A stretch of 64,000 nucleotides of DNA from Pedobacter nototheniae (lineage in GTDB: Bacteria > Bacteroidota > Bacteroidia > Sphingobacteriales > Sphingobacteriaceae), in assembly GCF_004335085.1 (NCBI RefSeq), contig NZ_RQRS01000003.1:1-64000 (forward strand), given 5' to 3'. A model generated the notes under the pieces. The model ran no database searches and had not been told where the DNA came from. It saw only the letters and a program-made list of their open reading frames with translations. The translations under genes and the position numbers were made by a program. Below, piece by piece: positions 59,851-64,000 of this stretch. Position 1 is the first letter of the stretch. The number at the start of each line of letters is the position of its first letter.

Positions 59851-61122
59851 ATGAAACGCGACACCCAAATTTTTGAACTTATTGATAAAGAATTAAGCAG
59901 ACAAGAGCACGGCTTAGAACTTATCGCATCAGAAAATTTTGTAAGCAAGCAGGTTATGGAAGCTGCTGGTTCAGTACTTACCAATAAATATGCAGAAGGC
60001 TTACCAGGAAAACGCTATTATGGTGGTTGCCAGGTGGTAGATGTGGTAGAGCAAATTGCAATTGATAGAGCTAAAGAATTATTTGGCGCTGCGTGGGTAA
60101 ACGTTCAGCCACACTCAGGTGCACAAGCAAATGCGGCAGTTATGTTAGCAATTTTGCAACCTGGAGATAAAATTTTAGGATTTGATCTTTCTCATGGCGG
60201 ACACTTAACGCACGGTTCTCCTGTTAATTTTTCTGGTAAACTTTATCAGCCTCTTTTTTATGGTGTAGAAAAAGAAACCGGACTTATTGATTATAAAAAA
60301 TTAGAAGAAGTAGCTCTTGCTGAAAAACCAAAATTAATTATTTGTGGTGCTTCTGCTTATTCTCGTGAGTGGGATTATGCTTTTATTCGTTCAGTTGCTG
60401 ATAAAATTGGTGCTTTAGTTTTAGCAGATATTTCTCACCCAGCTGGTTTAATTGCAAAAGGATTATTGGCTAACCCACTTCCTCATTGTCATATTGTAAC
60501 TACTACTACCCACAAAACTTTACGTGGTCCACGTGGTGGGATGATTATGATGGGAAAAGATTTTGAAAATCCATGGGGATTAAAAACTCCAAAAGGCGAA
60601 ACCCGTATGATGAGTAATTTACTTGATATGGCTGTTTTTCCAGGTACTCAAGGTGGTCCTTTAGAGCATATTATTGCAGCTAAGGCAATTGCTTTTGGCG
60701 AAGCTTTAACTGAGGAGTACGGAACTTATATTAAACAAGTTGCTGCAAATGCTCAGGCTATGGCTAAAGCTTTTGTTGCTAAAGGATACGGTATAATTTC
60801 TGGTGGCACCGATAACCACTTGATGTTGATCGATCTTCGTAATAAAAATATCACGGGTAAGGTTGCAGAAAATGCTTTAGAGAAAGCCGAAATTACCGTT
60901 AACAAAAACATGGTTCCTTTTGATGATAAATCACCATTTGTTACTTCGGGTATTCGTGTTGGTACTGCAGCAATTACAACTCGTGGTTTAAAAGAAGCTG
61001 AAATGGAAAAAATTGTTGAACTTATAGATCAGGTTTTAACAAACCCAGAAGATGAATCAAATTTAAACGCAGTTAAAGCTGAAGTTATTAAGTTGGTTAG
61101 TGCTTTTCCTTTATATAAATAG
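59851..61122 (+). CDS. glyA: Serine hydroxymethyltransferase
   Basis: PLP enzyme interconverting serine and glycine with tetrahydrofolate; the main source of one-carbon units. With ATG 59851 the protein is 423 residues and starts [21 protein letters not shown], followed by [37 protein letters not shown], the [11 protein letters not shown] segment, the PLP-binding [14 protein letters not shown] (Lys222) and [10 protein letters not shown]. The longer frame from 59767 adds a non-conserved leader across the promoter and is rejected. Confidence 0.97.
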   Translation: MKRDTQIFELIDKELSRQEHGLELIASENFVSKQVMEAAGSVLTNKYAEGLPGKRYYGGCQVVDVVEQIAIDRAKELFGAAWVNVQPHSGAQANAAVMLAILQPGDKILGFDLSHGGHLTHGSPVNFSGKLYQPLFYGVEKETGLIDYKKLEEVALAEKPKLIICGASAYSREWDYAFIRSVADKIGALVLADISHPAGLIAKGLLANPLPHCHIVTTTTHKTLRGPRGGMIMMGKDFENPWGLKTPKGETRMMSNLLDMAVFPGTQGGPLEHIIAAKAIAFGEALTEEYGTYIKQVAANAQAMAKAFVAKGYGIISGGTDNHLMLIDLRNKNITGKVAENALEKAEITVNKNMVPFDDKSPFVTSGIRVGTAAITTRGLKEAEMEKIVELIDQVLTNPEDESNLNAVKAEVIKLVSAFPLYK

Positions 61123-61149
61123 ATTTTAAACTCCTTAGGGATATAATTG

Positions 61150-61185
61150 AAAAGAGCCTTGCATTAATTTGTAAGGCTCTTTTTG
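61150..61185 (+). terminator. Terminator of glyA
   Basis: AAAAGAGCCTT pairs with AAGGCTCTTTT across a 12-base loop, followed by T. Confidence 0.88.
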
Positions 61186-61227
61186 TGTAATAATTATCTG
61201 ATAATTTTTTTGAACTTCTAGAAAGTA

Positions 61228-61264
61228 AAGGGCCGACAATCCTTTTCAGTATATGTCGACCCTT
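61228..61264. other. Unexplained hairpin in the glyA-lipoprotein gap
   Basis: AAGGGCCGACA (61228-61238) pairs with TGTCGACCCTT (61254-61264) with one mismatch around a 15-base loop. It lies 73 bp past the stop of the minus-strand lipoprotein gene but lacks a T-run on either strand. It may be a weak terminator, a protein site or a small structured RNA end. Confidence 0.4.
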
Positions 61265-61336
61265 ACCATCTAAATTAACGCTCTCGAATATATAAACGTA
61301 ATTTGGCAGAAATAGTTTTTTAAAAATTGAAAAAAG

Positions 61337-62713
61337 TTAATAATTCTCGTAACAGCCTAAAGATGAGGGAAAAATTCTTGCTTTATCCAGTATGTCTTTG
61401 TTTAGGTGAAGATTAAAATAAGAATCAGAAGTTAAGTTAATACCCTTTTTTGAGGCAGGACTAGAATTTGATAATAGGAAATTATTATTTTTTGGGTTGA
61501 CAAAAAGCGGATCATTGTTTAATATGTTGGCATTTGAACCAAAGCTGGTTGTACTCGTTTTAATTAGGTTATTAGCAATGTTTGTCTGTATAATCGTTTT
61601 TGATTTTTGTTGAATATCAATTTCGTTCACTAAACTTCCCCAAATAATATTATTCGTTAAGTTTATTTGCATTTTATTGTAAACCGAAGCCGATAAATAA
61701 TCGGAAAAAGTTAATGCAGCCGTTTTCCGTGGTAAAGTTGGGTTATACCCTGCGAAAGTGTTTTGTTTTAAATTGTAGTTTCCGCCACCAATGCCATAAA
61801 TAATATAATTACCGCAATTATATATCAGGTTATTAAACGCAATTAATTCAGAATGATAACCTATGTAGGCAGCCACTTGCATGTTTTTAATAATGCTATT
61901 GGTAATAATTAGTTTTGGGCTTGAATTTCCTGATAAAGAATCTGAAGTAATACCAACAGAGGCATTTTTAATAATTGCGTTTTTAATTAAGCCATTACCA
62001 TTCGCTTTCAGGTATAAACCACTCCATTGGCCTGGTTCATCATTGTAAATATCTTCCAACCTATCACTGCAAAAAAGAATTGGTTCATTTAAAGTGCCTG
62101 AAGCATTTAAAAAGCCCTCTACATTCATTCTGCTATCTTTATGAAAGAAAATTTTAGTACCTGGAGCGATATTCAGAGTTGCACCGTTTTTAATAGTAAG
62201 TACATCATTTACAACATAAGGCAAAGTATTTGTCCAAGTCGTATTTGTATTTATAACCCCATTATTAATAAAAACTGCATTTTGTCCATAGGCTAAAAGC
62301 TGTATTACTTTTCGGTTTCCGTTAGTATTTAAAATTATAGAATCCTGAACCAAAAAGGGTAAGTTCGTTGCGTTTGGATTAATAGTTACCTTAATGAAAA
62401 GATTTAAAGAATCTTTACCATTAATTACTAGATTCATTTTTAGTGAAGTGTTTTCGCCGTTAATATTGATTTTGAATGGAGAATTCGTTCCTCCGGCAAG
62501 TTTAATTTCAGAAATGTTTAAGGCATCACTGTTTCGATTAAAAATTTTAATTCTAGATGTTGTAGAGCCAATTGAAGTAAAAACGGTATCAAAAAGAACG
62601 GTATCCTTTGAAAAGCTTAACCTGGCATTTGGATCAGAAGTAATGCGTTCATCTTTCCGGCAAGCCAGAATAAAAGTTGAAATAATTAACAAGCTACAAA
62701 TTAACAAACGCAT
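61337..62713 (-). CDS. Lipoprotein with parallel beta-helix region
   Basis: A 458-residue secreted lipoprotein: signal peptide with lipobox (FILAC, Cys18). The N-terminal half has a beta-sandwich-like region (residues 30-150) with SKDTVLFDTVFTSIGSTTSR. The C-terminal half (from about 165) carries right-handed beta-helix repeats of NSIIKN / NNLIYNC / NNIIWG type. It ends SSLGCYENY, a tail common in Bacteroidota pectate-lyase-like surface proteins. Binding or cleavage of a polysaccharide is possible but no catalytic residues can be assigned. Confidence 0.8.
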   Translation of the reverse strand: MRLLICSLLIISTFILACRKDERITSDPNARLSFSKDTVLFDTVFTSIGSTTSRIKIFNRNSDALNISEIKLAGGTNSPFKININGENTSLKMNLVINGKDSLNLFIKVTINPNATNLPFLVQDSIILNTNGNRKVIQLLAYGQNAVFINNGVINTNTTWTNTLPYVVNDVLTIKNGATLNIAPGTKIFFHKDSRMNVEGFLNASGTLNEPILFCSDRLEDIYNDEPGQWSGLYLKANGNGLIKNAIIKNASVGITSDSLSGNSSPKLIITNSIIKNMQVAAYIGYHSELIAFNNLIYNCGNYIIYGIGGGNYNLKQNTFAGYNPTLPRKTAALTFSDYLSASVYNKMQINLTNNIIWGSLVNEIDIQQKSKTIIQTNIANNLIKTSTTSFGSNANILNNDPLFVNPKNNNFLLSNSSPASKKGINLTSDSYFNLHLNKDILDKARIFPSSLGCYENY

Positions 62714-62763
62714 AAATCAAACTTAGATAAAATTGCGGAAGAGAACAATTATGCCATGAGTTA

Positions 62764-63462
62764 TTAATCAGCAAAGGCTATAGCTGCAATACTTACTTTG
62801 GCTGCACCATTTGTTAATAAAATATTGGCACAAGCTTCTAAAGTTGCCCCGGTTGTAATTACATCATCAATTAGTAAAACATGTTTATTCAAAATATCTT
62901 TTGGGTTGCTAATGCTAAAAACCTCAAGCATATTTTCGTAACGGGAATAACGTCCTTTTTTTGTTTGACTTTCTGTTGCTACATTTCTTAATAACGCATT
63001 TTCTGTAAACGAGATATTCATTGTTTGAGATATACCTTCCGCGATAAATGTACATTGGTTATATCCTCTTAAACGAATTTTTTTACGATGTAAGGGAACG
63101 GGAATAATTAAATCTACATCCTGATAAATGGGGCTGGATTTTAACCTTTCTCCTAGCAAGTTTCCTAAAATAATGCCCACTTCAGTTTTGCTGTTATACT
63201 TTAAATTGTGGATTAAATTTTGAACTTTAGCTCCTTTTTTAAAATAGAGCATCGCCATTGCTGCGTGCAGAGGCACTCTACCCCAAAGCTGCCGGGCAAC
63301 ACGGTTTTCTGCGTGAATGTGGTAATCAGTAAAAGGTAAATCGTAAAGGCACTTAATGCAGATTTGGTTTTCGCTATGAACGAGCGGATTACCACAGGCA
63401 TTGCATAAGTGCGGAAATAAAAGTCCGATTAAATCATCAAGCCATCGTTTTGCAGTAATCAT
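62764..63462 (-). CDS. comF: ComF family phosphoribosyltransferase-like protein
   Basis: A 232-residue protein with an N-terminal four-Cys zinc finger (CNACGNPLVHSENQICIKC, residues 20-38) and a C-terminal phosphoribosyltransferase fold: PVPLHRKKIRLRGYNQ (about 122-137) and the PRPP loop LLIDDVITTGATL (about 195-207). ComF proteins help take up single-stranded DNA in naturally competent bacteria; many are of unknown role elsewhere. Located 21 bp after the following partial gene on the same strand, hence perhaps in one operon. Confidence 0.92.
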   Translation of the reverse strand: MITAKRWLDDLIGLLFPHLCNACGNPLVHSENQICIKCLYDLPFTDYHIHAENRVARQLWGRVPLHAAMAMLYFKKGAKVQNLIHNLKYNSKTEVGIILGNLLGERLKSSPIYQDVDLIIPVPLHRKKIRLRGYNQCTFIAEGISQTMNISFTENALLRNVATESQTKKGRYSRYENMLEVFSISNPKDILNKHVLLIDDVITTGATLEACANILLTNGAAKVSIAAIAFAD

Positions 63463-63483
63463 TTTTGGAGCGTTTAGGCTAAG

Positions 63484-64000
63484 CTAAACAATTAATTCTG
63501 GTTTCGAATTGTATTTATTTTTTAGCCAAATATCAATAGCCCAAAGAATTAGTCCATAAATAATCCAAAATATTGGTAGCGTGAAAATGAAGAGGAATAT
63601 ATAGCCATGTTTATTTAACGAAATGTCGCCAAGTATCCAATCTATTAGCGAAAATGAAGAAAAGTAAACGGTGTAAAACAGAACAGGGACAAGGAATATT
63701 CCGATTGCTAAGGCCCAATTATATTTCTTTTTTAACGATTGCCTGTGGTTTTTTATCTGCTTGTAATGAAAAAAAGCAGTGGCTAAAGTAAAAATTAGAG
63801 CAATACCTAAAGGATCAATCGTTAGAAGTATTTTGGTAAAGAAAGGTAACTTTGGGTTTAATGAAATTTTAAGATCTTCATCAGGAATCTGGTTTAAAGT
63901 CCACGAGTATTTATTTTCATTTCGCTTTGGATTAGGTAGAGAAGAAGACCGCATTCTTAATTCCTCGGGTAAGTTAAGTTCTATTTGAATCGGACCAAAA
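63484..64000 (-). CDS. Membrane protein of unknown function, 5' end beyond window
   Basis: The frame is open to the window edge on the minus strand, continuing upstream of the first ATG (63954) with residues such as IQIELNLPEELR, so the true start lies outside. The visible part has a soluble N-terminal stretch with ENKYSWTLNQIPDEDLKI, then about three membrane helices (near 43-61, 81-102 and 119-142 counted from the ATG at 63954). No family recognised. It is 21 bp upstream of comF. Confidence 0.6.
   Translation of the reverse strand, partial: FGPIQIELNLPEELRMRSSSLPNPKRNENKYSWTLNQIPDEDLKISLNPKLPFFTKILLTIDPLGIALIFTLATAFFHYKQIKNHRQSLKKKYNWALAIGIFLVPVLFYTVYFSSFSLIDWILGDISLNKHGYIFLFIFTLPIFWIIYGLILWAIDIWLKNKYNSKPELIV

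Overview
The window looks like the chromosome of a Bacteroidota bacterium, most likely Sphingobacteriaceae close to Pedobacter. The DNA is AT-rich and promoters follow the Bacteroidota pattern (TAnnTTTG at -7, sometimes with TTTG near -33). Many genes belong to families typical of this phylum (HupE/UreJ_2, DUF6702, DUF4834, DUF6427, DUF2480, DUF3108, DUF3109, YfhO, RemB/Wzi-like barrel). I saw no rRNA, tRNA, CRISPR array, intact insertion sequence or prophage. Both ends of the window cut genes.

Layout. (1) 1-1.9 kb: end of an unrecognised gene with a frame switch, a small unrecognised gene, then about 870 bp of non-coding repeats (four 42-bp tandem units and two copies of a roughly 175-bp element carrying CCCGAT hairpins). 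(2) 1.9-10.9 kb: upp, a CE4-like protein, a DUF6702 / HupE-UreJ / M1 metallopeptidase cluster, uvrB, ywbE-like, a plug-like secreted protein and DUF4834. (3) 10.9-13.8 kb, minus strand: a three-gene operon (DCC-type thiol oxidoreductase with membrane domain, TIGR01777 SDR, SRPBCC) preceded by a GbsR/MarR-type regulator. A near-identical 18-bp palindrome lies upstream of both the regulator and the operon, which suggests a small self-contained regulon. (4) 14-27 kb: envelope and housekeeping genes: yfhO, an LpxH-type phosphoesterase, a glycosyltransferase, coaX, a beta-barrel protein, lptC, a PpiD/SurA-type foldase and several DUF genes.

(5) 26.9-28.4 kb: an S24/XRE regulator divergent from an unrecognised protein built of two copies of one helical module, with a palindrome between them. 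(6) 28.4-56.8 kb: a large Wzx/Wzy-type exopolysaccharide locus. It encodes dTDP-L-rhamnose synthesis (rfbBCDA), a UDP-HexNAc 6-dehydrogenase, Gmd and ManC (GDP-mannose branch), a six-SLBB export protein, a short Wzz without kinase, a MurJ-like flippase, eight glycosyltransferases, a DUF1919 protein, a hexapeptide acyltransferase and an EpsG/Wzy polymerase. It ends in a WbpV/WbpL/WbpM-like set that probably makes and loads a 2-acetamido-2,6-dideoxyhexose onto undecaprenyl phosphate, followed by a RemB/Wzi-like outer-membrane barrel. No GDP-fucose synthase or tyrosine kinase is present in the window. (7) 56.8-64 kb: dxs, scpA, glyA, a beta-helix lipoprotein, comF and a partial membrane protein.

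The most interesting candidates are the two-operator GbsR regulon, the S24-regulator / duplicated-module pair at the head of the polysaccharide locus, the DUF6702-HupE-M1 cluster and the repeat island at 1.0-1.9 kb. All calls come from reading the sequence and from memory of protein families; no database search was run.
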